The notes: generated by a model from the sequence alone, not told the origin. A stretch of 38,999 nt of DNA from Marinilabilia salmonicolor JCM 21150 (GCF_000259075.1 NZ_AJKI01000016.1:1-38999); one strand, 5' to 3'. Counted from the first letter of the stretch, positions 21,335 through 31,266 are shown. A program made the numbers and translations.

Positions 21335-21359
21335 CTGGTGGCCGGTAATCAGCCACCAG
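21335..21359 (-). promoter_or_regulatory. Hairpin in the leader of the mutarotase-like gene
   Basis: CTGGTGGC (21335-21342) pairs perfectly with GCCACCAG (21352-21359) around a 9-nt loop, ending 15 nt upstream of the start at 21319. A second hairpin, TTGTGACAG/CTGTCACAA at 21423-21431 and 21452-21460, directly follows the GH3 stop. Neither has a T tract. They may protect or process the mRNA between GH3 and the downstream genes; function is inference. Confidence 0.4.
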
Positions 21360-21463
21360 CTTATTATATTTTAGTATACATTGATATATAATTAGATTAC
21401 TCTAATTCACAGTACTCCGGATTTGTGACAGTAGGACAACCCTTCAGATGCCTGTCACAATCA

Positions 21464-23704
21464 TTACCGGACTACAAAACCGGTTGTGAGATGGGCATTA
21501 GAATCGCCTCCCACCCAAAGTTGGAATTCGCCCGGCTCAACCACCTGCTTCATATCAATATTCGTAAATGCCAGCTCTTGAACGGGAATAGTTAATGTTA
21601 CTGTTTTCGATTCGCCTTTTTGAAGATCAATTCTTTCAAATGCTTTTAGCTCCTTCACAGGCCGGGTAACGTTACCAACGAGATCGCGTACATAAACCTG
21701 TGCTACTTCCTCTCCTGCGAATTCTCCGGTATTACTCAGGGTAAAACGAACTTCAATGGTTTCATCGCGGGCATAAACCTCCTTATCCAAACTCAAATCA
21801 CTGTATTCGAAGGATGTATAAGACAATCCGTAACCAAAAGGATACAAGGGTATGAAGCCCGCATCAATGTAATGCGACTCATTGCCCAATGACGTCTGAG
21901 GAGCTTTTACAGGAATATCATACATCTGAGTCCAGGAATCGGGATTAGCCGGGCGTCCTGTATTTTTGTGATTGTAATAGATGGGGATCTGACCTACAAC
22001 TTTTGGAAAGGTAACAGGCAATTTACCGGAAGGATTTGCCTTTCCTGAGACGATATCAGCCAGGGCGGCTCCTCCCATAGTTCCCGGATGCCAGGCATAA
22101 ACAACCGCATCGGCATGTTCACTGATTTCACCAATGGTCAACGGACGTCCGGCCATAACCACCAAAACAAGAGGTTTGCCGGTTTTCTTCAATTCTTTAA
22201 TCAGTTCATTTTGTACACCAGGCAAATCAATATTCGCACGTGAGTGTGCCTCACCTGATAAAATGGATTCCTCACCTCCGCAAAAAACGATCACATCTGA
22301 ATTTTTGGCCTGCTCAATCGCTTTTCTAAAGCCTTTTTGGTGACGTGTCCGGCTAATGGGCATTCCTTCGGCAAATAAAACATTCTCCTGACCAAAAGTC
22401 TTATTAAAAGCCTGAAGTGGTGTTACTGTTAAAGTAGTATCCCCGTCAAAAATCCAGGTACCTAATTGTTCATAGGGCTGATCGGCCATCGGTCCGATAA
22501 GAGCAATTTTTGAAGAAGAATTGATTGGTAATGTTTTCTGTTCATTTTTAAGCAATACCATACTCTGTGTGGCAGCTAAGTTTGCAGCTTCAAGATATTC
22601 GGGCCTGGCAAACTGGTTTTGTTTTTCTTCAGCGATATAGGGGTTATCGAATAAACCAAGTTCAAATTTCACACGCAGTATATTGCGAACAGCCTGATTA
22701 ATATCTTCAATATTTAAAGCTCCTTCTTTCAGCAACGCAGCTATATTATCTCTATAGGTGGTGGTGGCCATTTCCATATCGACACCGACCTTAATGGCAC
22801 GGTGGGCAGCTTCTTTCTCATCAGCTGCAAAACCATGATTGATCATTTCCCAGGTGGATGCCCAGTCACTCACCACGAAACCATCGAATTGCCACTCGTT
22901 GCGCAATACATCTGTAAGAAGATATTTATTGGCTGTTGCCGGCACACCGTCAACTTCATTAAAACCGGACATAAAAGTACGAACACCGGCATCAACTGCA
23001 GCTTTGAAAGGAGGTAGATAAATATCGCGCAGTTCACGGGGAGGAATAGAAGTAGTATTGTAATCACGCCCACCTTCGGCGGCACCATAACCCGCAAAAT
23101 GCTTTGCGCAGGCCGCTATGCTTGTTTCACCGTTAAGACTGTCACCCTGAAAACCCGTGACCATGGCAGCACCTAAAACGGAAGTCAGGTAAGGATCTTC
23201 ACCAAGACTTTCAGCAATACGGCCCCAGCGGGCATCTCTGCTGATGTCAATCATTGGAGCAAAAGTCCATCTTACACCTGTGGAAGCAGCCTCCGATGCA
23301 GCAATACGTGAGCCTTTCTGAACCAACTCCGGGTTCCAGGTTGCTGCTTGTCCCAATGGAATAGGAAAAACTGTTTTAAAGCCATGAATAACATCACGGG
23401 CAACAATAATCGGAATACCTAAACGACTTTCTTCAACTGCAATTTTCTGCAGTCGGTTAATATTTTCCGGATCCACCTCATTCAGGATTGATCCAATCAT
23501 GCCCTGTCGAATGCTCTCTTCGTTACCCTGACCACCACTCACCTGGCACATCTGTCCGATTTTTTCATCAAGAGTCATTTCTCCCAACAGCTGTTCAACC
23601 CTCTCTTCAACACCTGAAATCTTATCACTGCTATCACTCATCTGGCATGCCAGGCTGACAAGCATCATGATGATTATTACTGGTAAATGTTTTAAGCTTT
23701 TCAT
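21464..23704 (-). CDS. GH3 beta-glucosidase lipoprotein
   Basis: The 746-residue protein has a lipoprotein signal (L-A-C, Cys20). GH3 motifs are clear: K-H-F at 201-203 in the N-terminal barrel and the nucleophile D280 in V-V-S-D-W-A. An alpha/beta sandwich domain (about 390-600) and a C-terminal fibronectin III-like domain (about 655-746) complete the usual beta-glucosidase architecture and length. It should release glucose from the non-reducing end of beta-linked oligosaccharides, most likely laminari-oligosaccharides here, in the periplasm or at the surface. It stands fifth in the operon after the PKD-GH16 gene. All key residues seem intact. Confidence 0.95.
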   Translation of the reverse strand: MKSLKHLPVIIIMMLVSLACQMSDSSDKISGVEERVEQLLGEMTLDEKIGQMCQVSGGQGNEESIRQGMIGSILNEVDPENINRLQKIAVEESRLGIPIIVARDVIHGFKTVFPIPLGQAATWNPELVQKGSRIAASEAASTGVRWTFAPMIDISRDARWGRIAESLGEDPYLTSVLGAAMVTGFQGDSLNGETSIAACAKHFAGYGAAEGGRDYNTTSIPPRELRDIYLPPFKAAVDAGVRTFMSGFNEVDGVPATANKYLLTDVLRNEWQFDGFVVSDWASTWEMINHGFAADEKEAAHRAIKVGVDMEMATTTYRDNIAALLKEGALNIEDINQAVRNILRVKFELGLFDNPYIAEEKQNQFARPEYLEAANLAATQSMVLLKNEQKTLPINSSSKIALIGPMADQPYEQLGTWIFDGDTTLTVTPLQAFNKTFGQENVLFAEGMPISRTRHQKGFRKAIEQAKNSDVIVFCGGEESILSGEAHSRANIDLPGVQNELIKELKKTGKPLVLVVMAGRPLTIGEISEHADAVVYAWHPGTMGGAALADIVSGKANPSGKLPVTFPKVVGQIPIYYNHKNTGRPANPDSWTQMYDIPVKAPQTSLGNESHYIDAGFIPLYPFGYGLSYTSFEYSDLSLDKEVYARDETIEVRFTLSNTGEFAGEEVAQVYVRDLVGNVTRPVKELKAFERIDLQKGESKTVTLTIPVQELAFTNIDMKQVVEPGEFQLWVGGDSNAHLTTGFVVR

Positions 23705-23825
23705 TTTATATCTTCATTTATTTTTTCCGATAACCCTATCAGCAGGCATCATTCCATTCACTAAATCTCCTACATACAGGTATTCACATTTTTCTGATTC
23801 AACAATCCCTGCGTACCTACCTGTT

Positions 23826-24926
23826 TTAATCCAATTCATAAACCCTTACGTAATCAACTTCCATCGATTGCGGGAAAATGCTGTTATCAATACCTTGTGC
23901 CCCTCCCCAGGTTCCACCTACTGCAAGATTCAGAATAAAAAAGTGAGGTTTATTAAATGGCCAGTTAGCATCATTCTTAGAAGCAGGAGCATAGACATGC
24001 ACGATATTATCAGGTGAGTCAACATAGAAAGTAAGAGATTCTTCAGTCCATAATACCCCATAAATATGGAAATCCTCTTCTGCAGTAGGTAAAGACATGC
24101 TACTACCACTGCCATTGCCACCTGACCCTGCTGTTGTGTGCACTGTAGAATGAACAATATCAGGCTGATACCCCACATATTCCATGATATCGATTTCGCC
24201 ACATGCCGGCCATCCAACTTGTCCTAAATTGCTGCCAAGCATCCAAATTGCCGGCCAGACACCGGTTCCGGAAGGCAGTTTTGCACGAATTTCAATCCGT
24301 CCGTAAGTAAGTTCCTGCTTGTTCATTGTGACCATACGGGTTGAGGTATAAGAGCCTCGTTCTTTATTGTCATTCTCTTTTCTGGCTGTGATGACCAACT
24401 TACCATCAGTAATTTCAACATTATCACCATCGGTGTAGTACTGCAGTTCATCATTACCCCATCCCCAGTCACCGGTTCCGATCTCAAAAGTCCAATTTGA
24501 CTTGTTCACAGATGAACTGTTAAATTCATCGGACCAGATTAATCCTCCGGGAACAGTATAATCAGGGTCATCAGCGTCAATAATGACGGTTTTTGTCATC
24601 GTTTTTGTATCGGCGATACTATTTAGGGAGCCCCAAATAGTTAAAGTGACTTCATATTCACCTTTCAAAGGATAATAGACCGTTTGTTTCTGATCCTTGT
24701 CTGCATTTTTACCGGTGGACTGGCCATTACCGAAGTCCCATTCCACATATAAATAATCGCCGGATGACAAATTGGTAAGAATAATATTATTCGGATTTTG
24801 TGAATCAACTTCAATGGAGAAATCAGCAGTATAACCTTCCTGATTGTCTTCTTTACTGCACGATAAACATGCAGGGATAATAATTGCAATAATTAATAAT
24901 TTAACACCTAACAGTAACCTATCCAT
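23826..24926 (-). CDS. PKD-GH16 endo-beta-1,3-glucanase lipoprotein
   Basis: The 366-residue product has a lipoprotein signal with Cys20 or Cys23. The residues after Cys23 (S-K-E-D-N) resemble the acidic surface-export signal described in Bacteroidota, so surface display is likely. A PKD domain (about 33-118, with V-E-W-D-F-G-N-G) precedes the GH16 domain (about 125-366). The catalytic motif E-I-D-I-M-E gives E244, D246 and E249, the laminarinase form. It should make the first endo cuts in beta-1,3-glucan before import by SusCD. It differs from the second GH16 gene at 11480-12286 by the added PKD domain and likely location, so the two are probably not redundant. Confidence 0.94.
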   Translation of the reverse strand: MDRLLLGVKLLIIAIIIPACLSCSKEDNQEGYTADFSIEVDSQNPNNIILTNLSSGDYLYVEWDFGNGQSTGKNADKDQKQTVYYPLKGEYEVTLTIWGSLNSIADTKTMTKTVIIDADDPDYTVPGGLIWSDEFNSSSVNKSNWTFEIGTGDWGWGNDELQYYTDGDNVEITDGKLVITARKENDNKERGSYTSTRMVTMNKQELTYGRIEIRAKLPSGTGVWPAIWMLGSNLGQVGWPACGEIDIMEYVGYQPDIVHSTVHTTAGSGGNGSGSSMSLPTAEEDFHIYGVLWTEESLTFYVDSPDNIVHVYAPASKNDANWPFNKPHFFILNLAVGGTWGGAQGIDNSIFPQSMEVDYVRVYELD

Positions 24927-24970
24927 CTCAAAGAAATTAGTTGCGTATGAAAGAAAAAGCAGGGAAAAAT

Positions 24971-24998
24971 GGAAAGTGGAGAATAAACTCCACTTTCC
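24971..24998 (-). terminator. Perfect hairpin between the glycan-binding protein and GH16 genes
   Basis: GGAAAGTGGAG (24971-24981) and CTCCACTTTCC (24988-24998) form a perfect 11-bp stem with a 6-nt loop. On the minus strand it is followed by ATTTTT. It lies 41 bp downstream of the binding-protein stop, in the middle of the operon. It may act as a partial terminator or mRNA-stabilising end that keeps the susC-susD-binding protein part more abundant than the enzyme part. Confidence 0.6.
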
Positions 24999-25038
24999 AA
25001 AAAATATTAGTTCTGATTTGTATGTGATAATTATCTAC

Positions 25039-26517
25039 TTATTCATGAAATTCGAAATCATCAAAGAAGAAAATACCTCCTCCATCATGACCTTCGGTAC
25101 CGAATTGGATCACGATCTTGTTGTAATCCTCGCGGTCGGCAACATGACTAAAGTCAAAGGTCAATTCGATCCATTTTCCTGTTTCCAGACCTGTTTCCAA
25201 AATTTCTGTCTGAGTCTCCCAGGCACTTCCTCCCAAATCATTGTTTTGGAGCTTCACAGCAATGGAAGCTTGAAGTTGGTTGTTGGCAATCCATTCGCCT
25301 GCAACATTATTCTCAGTAGTATAATCGTTATAGGACGGAATGAATACCTGCAATGAAATCTTATTCTGAGTAGTAAGATCAAATTTGTAATCCTGGGCTA
25401 CATACGAAATATTAGAATAAAACTCACCGGCTTTCTTCTCATAAAGATATACATAGTCAGACTGATTGCCATTGAAAGGAGCAGGATTCTGATAGTGTGC
25501 ATTGGTGCGATCGCCCATGGCTTCAGTAGCAAATACTACAGATGGGGTTTCACTTTCAAAATCTTCGCTCAACGGATTGGCTTCCAGAGGCAATTCCGGT
25601 TCCTCGGGCTCCACATTCAACTCTTCAGGAATCAAGCGGTAATACCACGCATTGACAGGCTCTACAGTACTTTGAGCACGCAAATACATCTCATTCTCTG
25701 AAATCGAAAGAATCTTGTAGGTAGAAGTACCTGCATAATGTCCAAAAAATGCTCCGTCACTCAAAATCAAAGTAGAGTCAGAAGTAACCAGACTAAAATT
25801 ATAGCTTGCATTGGGAGAATATTCAACATCCAGGTCTCCTGCAGGTGGCACAACAGCATTGGTATATCCCATATCGGCAAGAGCAGCAGCACCAGCACCA
25901 TTGGTATAAACAAAACCATTGTTTTCCCAGATCATTTCCACACCAACCTGCTTAAAGGTAAACTTATTGGTATAAAGTGAACACTCCAGTTTGTCATTCG
26001 CACCTGCATTCCACCAATCAGCAGTCATAGTCGGTCCATCAGCAAAAGCTTCACCAGGTCCAACACCAAAGTGGCCACCATTATACTGGTCAAACACCCA
26101 TGTTTTACCTTCAGCATTGTCGGCACCACCGGTCAATGCAGTATAAAGGGGATTCTGTAACAATGAAAGGTCGTCTTCTGCTACTTCAATGGTTTTGGTA
26201 AAAGTAGCAGCACCACCATCAGTAACCAAAGTCATGGTCACATCATACGATCCTGCGAAGGGATACTCACTGGTGGCCGACTGGCCTTTTCCACTGGCAC
26301 CATTGCCAAATGTCCAGGTTGCAATACCGGGACGATCAGTAGTATTACTAAATGCAATAACATTAGGTTGATCGGCCTTTGGATTAACTGAGAAACTCAA
26401 TTGCTCTGACTGAGGTGCAGACCCCAGATCATAGTCATCAAATTCCTGAGGTTCACAGGCCACAAACAGCAACGAAGCCATTGCCATCATGATTCCTGTT
26501 TTCAATATATTTTTCAT
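25039..26517 (-). CDS. PKD-containing surface glycan-binding lipoprotein of the glucan locus
   Basis: From the ATG at 26517 the product has 492 residues (an ATG at 26541 adds eight). A lipoprotein signal ends at Cys21, and the following E-P-Q-E-F-D-D-Y-D is strongly acidic, as expected for surface display. A PKD domain spans about 45-115 (A-T-W-T-F-G-N-G). A middle region (about 120-300) is Trp/Tyr-rich, and a C-terminal beta-sandwich of carbohydrate-binding-module type runs from about 330 to 492. There is no catalytic motif. Position directly after susD and the domain make-up match SusE/SGBP-type proteins of beta-1,3-glucan loci, so it should bind laminarin at the surface and feed SusCD. Ligand specificity is inferred from context. 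Confidence 0.82.
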   Translation of the reverse strand: MKNILKTGIMMAMASLLFVACEPQEFDDYDLGSAPQSEQLSFSVNPKADQPNVIAFSNTTDRPGIATWTFGNGASGKGQSATSEYPFAGSYDVTMTLVTDGGAATFTKTIEVAEDDLSLLQNPLYTALTGGADNAEGKTWVFDQYNGGHFGVGPGEAFADGPTMTADWWNAGANDKLECSLYTNKFTFKQVGVEMIWENNGFVYTNGAGAAALADMGYTNAVVPPAGDLDVEYSPNASYNFSLVTSDSTLILSDGAFFGHYAGTSTYKILSISENEMYLRAQSTVEPVNAWYYRLIPEELNVEPEEPELPLEANPLSEDFESETPSVVFATEAMGDRTNAHYQNPAPFNGNQSDYVYLYEKKAGEFYSNISYVAQDYKFDLTTQNKISLQVFIPSYNDYTTENNVAGEWIANNQLQASIAVKLQNNDLGGSAWETQTEILETGLETGKWIELTFDFSHVADREDYNKIVIQFGTEGHDGGGIFFFDDFEFHE

Positions 26518-26564
26518 ATCTGTTTTTCTTTTATGATCCATAAATTAGATACAATAATCAGGGA

Positions 26565-28097
26565 TTAATAACCTGCATTTTGCTCCAGTTTAAACTCACC
26601 TGAAGTACGATCGATTTCTGACTGAGGAATAGGCAGATATTTCTTATAATCTTCCCATGTTCTGACAGAAGAGTACTCGTCGATATTTTCAGTCAGCTGA
26701 TTGGCATCTCCCCAGCGTACCAGATCCCAGAAGCGCATTCCTTCACCGATAAATTCACGGCGACGTTCCAGTTTGATATTTTCTTCGTTAGCAGGAACAG
26801 ATACAAAATTGTCATTCATGGCACGCTTGCGCACTTCGTCCAGGCACCACTGAGCAGTAAGCCCTTCAACAGGGGCCACACCATGCATACCCATCAATTC
26901 GGCAGCATTCAGCAGCGTTTCGGCATAACGGAAAATCCGGAGGTTATTCTCATAGTTCAAATCCACGGTGTAAGGGGCATCGTTATACTCTTCACGAGCT
27001 GCATACTTTGCCATAAACAAACCGGTATTCTGAAAACGAGCGGTATAAGTACCATCCTCGAATTGATTTACAGATGCAGCAAGACGCTCATCTCCCTCTT
27101 CAAAAATGGAAGGTATTTCCGGACGAATCGGTCCAAATCCCCAGCCACCAACAAAGGTAGTATCGCCACTCAATAAGTCATCCCCTTTCAACTCGTTAGG
27201 AGCGATAAAAGCAGGAAGGTTGGTCCCGTAGCCCTGCCATGCAGCACCCCAGTCTTTTCCTTCGGGAAGGTGATTTACTTCAAAGATTGACTCACCACAG
27301 AATTCTCCGTCACGAGGCCAGATAGAAGCGTAATCGGGCATCAGCTCATAAGCACCACTGTTAATAATTTCTGCCATATCGGCCAAAACCTCAGGGTAAC
27401 GAGTTTCATCCTGCTGATACATTACCACACGTGCTTTGAGCATCATTACTGCAGCCCGTGTTGCTCTACCATCCTCAGAAGCGCTTACACTCATTGGCAA
27501 CTTGTTCCCCTCAATGGCATAATCAAGATCTTCAATTAATTCGTTGTAAATCTGATCAGCAGTATATTGCGGAGCCATATAAGGTTCTGCGAGGTCTTCC
27601 TCAAAGTAAGGAATGTTACCCCAGAATTTCCAAAGCCAATGAACAAAATAAGCTCTCAGGTAACGTCCCTCGGCACTCAAACGAGCTACATCAGCTTCGC
27701 TCACGTCAACAGCATTCTCAGCAGCAATAATGGCATTATTGGCACGGCTGAGGCCACTGTAATATATATTCCAAAGTCCACCTGGAAGTTCACGAGGTGA
27801 AGGATCCAATTGGGAAAGTCGATAAAGTTGTGCCTGGTCACCGGCATCACCTCCACCTTTAAAAATATCATCAGAACGTAAATCTGACATCAGCACAATG
27901 CTATTGTAATTATAATCTGCATAGCTGTCAAAAAGAAGAATCTGATAAGCCGAAGCAAGGTTTGCTTCAATGGCTCCTTTTGTTGCCTCTCCCCCGGCTT
28001 CTTGAGAAGCAGTAGGATAAGCAGTCAAAAAGTCTTCACCGCAGGAAGATAAACCCACTAATGCGGCAAGAGCAACTGTTTTAATATATTTTATCAT
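26565..28097 (-). CDS. susD: SusD-family nutrient-binding lipoprotein
   Basis: The 510-residue protein starts at the ATG at 28097, giving a lipoprotein signal (G-L-S-S-C, Cys19); the frame remains open upstream but there it overlaps the end of susC. The helical TPR-like body, the R-A-N-N-A-I-I-A-A-E segment, the Y-L-R-A-Y-F-V-H-W-L helix and the C-terminal E-R-R-R-E-F-I-G-E-G-M-R-F-W-D-L-V-R-W motif are diagnostic of SusD. It acts as the lid of the outer-membrane SusC channel, binding glycan at the surface. It lies 19 bp after susC and is surely co-transcribed. The symbol is given as a homologue name. Confidence 0.95.
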   Translation of the reverse strand: MIKYIKTVALAALVGLSSCGEDFLTAYPTASQEAGGEATKGAIEANLASAYQILLFDSYADYNYNSIVLMSDLRSDDIFKGGGDAGDQAQLYRLSQLDPSPRELPGGLWNIYYSGLSRANNAIIAAENAVDVSEADVARLSAEGRYLRAYFVHWLWKFWGNIPYFEEDLAEPYMAPQYTADQIYNELIEDLDYAIEGNKLPMSVSASEDGRATRAAVMMLKARVVMYQQDETRYPEVLADMAEIINSGAYELMPDYASIWPRDGEFCGESIFEVNHLPEGKDWGAAWQGYGTNLPAFIAPNELKGDDLLSGDTTFVGGWGFGPIRPEIPSIFEEGDERLAASVNQFEDGTYTARFQNTGLFMAKYAAREEYNDAPYTVDLNYENNLRIFRYAETLLNAAELMGMHGVAPVEGLTAQWCLDEVRKRAMNDNFVSVPANEENIKLERRREFIGEGMRFWDLVRWGDANQLTENIDEYSSVRTWEDYKKYLPIPQSEIDRTSGEFKLEQNAGY

Positions 28098-28116
28098 AAC
28101 TGATTCAATTTTTATG

Positions 28117-31100
28117 TTAGAAAGTAATGTTCGCTCCAACTGAAATAGTACGGGCCTGAGGATAGATACCCCGGTCAACACCAATAGTGGTATAACCTCC
28201 GGAAGCAATCTCGGGATCAAATCCATCATACTCGGTCAGAGTTAACAGGTTCTCGGCAGAGACAAAAAATCTCAAACGTTCGATGGCTAAAGATTGAAGA
28301 AGCTGACTGGGCAGAGAATATCCTAATTGAATGTTCTTCAGGCGCACATAAGAACCATCTTTAATATAAAGTTCAGAAGAACGCCAGTTCCCATTTGCAT
28401 TTTCGCGGGTCATTCGGGGAAGCCAGTTGGAAGTTCCTTCACCTGTCCAACGATCCAAAATCCATGAGGGACGGTTCATTGCCGGGACATCACCACGTAC
28501 AGAATAATCAAAAATATCGTTTCCGTAAGCTCCCTGGAAGAACATACTGAGGTCAAAGTTTTTCCAGTCAGCATTAATGTTCAGACCGAAAGTCCAATCA
28601 GGCATTCCTTTACCAATTTTGGTCCGGTCGGCATCATTAATTTTACCATCGGGGCCACCATCTTCTGCACCGGCAATATCCATAAAGCGAACATCACCCG
28701 GAAGGGCATTTTGTCCATAAGTTGAATTGTAGGCAGCAGCTTCTTCTGCATTTTGAATAATACCATCAACTCTATATCCATAGAAATAAGGGAATACCTC
28801 TCCGTTTTCACCTTTCACATAAGCTCCGACACCGGTTGCTCCTGCATCCTCATAAATCTGCTCACCAGACTCATTACCCATATCGATGAGTTTATTCTGT
28901 AGATAGGAAGCATTCAGCCCTACATTGTAATTCAATTCGCCAAAATTACCTTTGTGATTCAATTCGAATTCGAGACCACTATTTTCCATATCACCAGCGT
29001 TAGCCAATGGTGCACCTTTTCCAACATAAGCAGGGATAGGTTGTTCCATCAACATACCGTTGGTAGTTTTCTTAAAGTAATCGAATCCAAATACGATGGC
29101 GCTATTGAAAAAACGAGCATCGAAACCAATGTCAATTTGCTCAGACTCTTCCCAAATCAAATCGGGATTAGCGATACGAGCAGGACTGGCACCATACTGC
29201 ATAGTAGAGTAGTCACCGGAACCAAAATAATAGTTCTGATTACCATCCATCAAGGAGGTGTAAGCAAAGTTACCAATGCTCTGGTTACCATTTTGTCCCC
29301 AGCTGGCACGAATTTTCAGATAATCAAACCAATCGGGACGTCCATCAAGAAAACCTTCATTGGTAACGTTCCATCCAAGAGAAACAGACGGGAAAATAGC
29401 CCATTTGTTTTCGGATCCGAAGCGGGAAGAACCATCACGACGAACGGTAGCCTGAATCATATACTTCTCATCAAAGTTGTAGTCTATTCGACCGAAGTAG
29501 GAAGCCAATGACTCCACAGAAAATCCACCGGTTCCACCTGCAACTCGCTCATCATCGCGATCAGCAATGGCATAATCAATAACCGCTTTATCAGGATTAT
29601 TTTCCAACAAATCGTAATCATCTCCATACAAATTACGATAAGTATATTCCTGAGCAGATTGTCCTAACAGCAAAGTAAAGTTATGCCGATCATTAATAGA
29701 CTTATTGTAAGTCAATGTATTTTCAACCTGCCAGGTAAAACCTCTGTGCATATTAGAATATACATGACTACGAGTCAACTCTTTCCCCTGAGTAGCCAGA
29801 AAATGCTCAAATTCATATCCGTCACCTCCCCAGAAAGCGAGATCAACACCATAGCTGGACTTAAATTTTAAACCTTCAACCACATCCAGTTCGGCCCAGA
29901 ATGAAGAAACAATCTTGTCTGAATTGTCCTCACTTCCTGTAGGTGCATCCAACATGGCAACAGGGTTGGCAATTTCCTGGAATCCTGAAGGAGGAACAGA
30001 ATATACACGTCCTTCGGAATCAGTCACTGCTGTGGGATGATCTGCAAGTACCTGATCCGGATCTGTTGCATAAACAGGAACTAACGGATTAAAAGTAATA
30101 GCACTTCCCAAAACTGAGCCATACTCTGAGTTGGTTTCAATGCCGGAAGAAACAATACGTGAATAACCAGCATTCACCCCAACCTTCAGGTTGTTCAGGA
30201 ATAAACGATCTGCACTAAAAACGTCATAAGTATTATTGGCACGTACACTGTAACGATCATAATTGGAACGACCATAGTTGCCTCCAACAATACCATCCTG
30301 GCTGAAATATCCGAAAGAAACAAAATAAGTACTCTTGTCATTTCCACCACTAATACTCACCTGATGGTTTTGTACTGGTGCATCATAATAGAAAGTCTCA
30401 TCCTGCCAGTCGGTACCTTCACCGGCATTGGCAATCTCATCCTGACTATAACGAGGAGCGTTTCCATCATTCAGCAACGATTCATTCATAATAACCATGT
30501 ACTCTTTGGCATTCAGGACAGATTTCTTTTTCCATGGATTTTGCCATCCGTAAGAGAAATCATAATTGATTTTAGCATCTCCGGCTTTTCCCGACTTGGT
30601 AGTAACAAGGATAACTCCGTTGGCAGCACGTGCTCCATATACAGCAGCTGAGGCAGCATCCTTCAAAACCTCCACTGATTCAATATCAGTAGGGTTCAGA
30701 TAGTTAATTCCACCACCAACAGCCATTCCGTCAACAATATAAAGTGGATCACTATTGTTAATGGTACCTACACCACGGATACGCACTTTAGAGTCAGAAC
30801 CAGGCTGACCAGAGCTTTGCGTAATCTGAACACCCGAAACTTTTCCCTTCAAAACATCCTCGATTCGTGAGGGTTTCGAAGATTCCAGGTCCTCCGAGGA
30901 CACACTACTAATCGCAGCGGTCACAACACTTTTTTTCTGCACACCGTATCCCACAACCACAACTTCATCAAGGTCAGTAAAGGCCTCTTTTAAAGCAATA
31001 TTAATAGTGGTTTGGTCGGCAATCACTTCAACAGTCTCCATACCTATAAATGAAAAAGCTATTGTTTCTCCTTCCGGAAGGGTCAACGAATAGTTTCCAT

Positions 31101-31266
31101 CCACATCGGTAATGGTACCATTGGTGGTTCCTTTTTGTACGACGCTTACACCCGGTATCGGGTCGCCGTCTGATTGGGAAGTTACCTTACCTGTAACGGT
31201 AACCTCCTGAGCAAACAACAATGTTGTCCACATCATTAAAAACAAAATTCCTAATGTTTTTCTCAT
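28117..31266 (-). CDS. susC: SusC-family TonB-dependent outer-membrane glycan importer
   Basis: The 1049-residue protein has a signal peptide (1-19), a carboxypeptidase regulatory-like beta-sandwich (about 21-95), a TonB-box-like E-V-V-V-V-G-Y-G at 101-108, a plug domain with R-I-R-G-V-G near 162-167, and a long beta barrel ending in an aromatic residue (N-I-T-F). This is the standard SusC architecture and length. It imports oligosaccharides into the periplasm using TonB energy, with SusD as lid. It is the first gene of the locus. The phased heptamers and a TACGTTTG -7 box lie upstream. The downstream gene set indicates beta-1,3-glucan oligosaccharides as cargo. Confidence 0.96.
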   Translation of the reverse strand: MRKTLGILFLMMWTTLLFAQEVTVTGKVTSQSDGDPIPGVSVVQKGTTNGTITDVDGNYSLTLPEGETIAFSFIGMETVEVIADQTTINIALKEAFTDLDEVVVVGYGVQKKSVVTAAISSVSSEDLESSKPSRIEDVLKGKVSGVQITQSSGQPGSDSKVRIRGVGTINNSDPLYIVDGMAVGGGINYLNPTDIESVEVLKDAASAAVYGARAANGVILVTTKSGKAGDAKINYDFSYGWQNPWKKKSVLNAKEYMVIMNESLLNDGNAPRYSQDEIANAGEGTDWQDETFYYDAPVQNHQVSISGGNDKSTYFVSFGYFSQDGIVGGNYGRSNYDRYSVRANNTYDVFSADRLFLNNLKVGVNAGYSRIVSSGIETNSEYGSVLGSAITFNPLVPVYATDPDQVLADHPTAVTDSEGRVYSVPPSGFQEIANPVAMLDAPTGSEDNSDKIVSSFWAELDVVEGLKFKSSYGVDLAFWGGDGYEFEHFLATQGKELTRSHVYSNMHRGFTWQVENTLTYNKSINDRHNFTLLLGQSAQEYTYRNLYGDDYDLLENNPDKAVIDYAIADRDDERVAGGTGGFSVESLASYFGRIDYNFDEKYMIQATVRRDGSSRFGSENKWAIFPSVSLGWNVTNEGFLDGRPDWFDYLKIRASWGQNGNQSIGNFAYTSLMDGNQNYYFGSGDYSTMQYGASPARIANPDLIWEESEQIDIGFDARFFNSAIVFGFDYFKKTTNGMLMEQPIPAYVGKGAPLANAGDMENSGLEFELNHKGNFGELNYNVGLNASYLQNKLIDMGNESGEQIYEDAGATGVGAYVKGENGEVFPYFYGYRVDGIIQNAEEAAAYNSTYGQNALPGDVRFMDIAGAEDGGPDGKINDADRTKIGKGMPDWTFGLNINADWKNFDLSMFFQGAYGNDIFDYSVRGDVPAMNRPSWILDRWTGEGTSNWLPRMTRENANGNWRSSELYIKDGSYVRLKNIQLGYSLPSQLLQSLAIERLRFFVSAENLLTLTEYDGFDPEIASGGYTTIGVDRGIYPQARTISVGANITF

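Noticed and set aside
25039-25356. Plus-strand frame of 170 codons (24844-25356) across the glycan-binding protein end
   Set aside because: It spans the intra-operon hairpin and the antisense of two well-supported genes and shows no recognisable protein.
28098-28229. N-terminal extension of SusD upstream of 28097
   Set aside because: It would overlap the end of susC and bury the lipoprotein signal peptide; the ATG at 28097 gives a normal SusD start.
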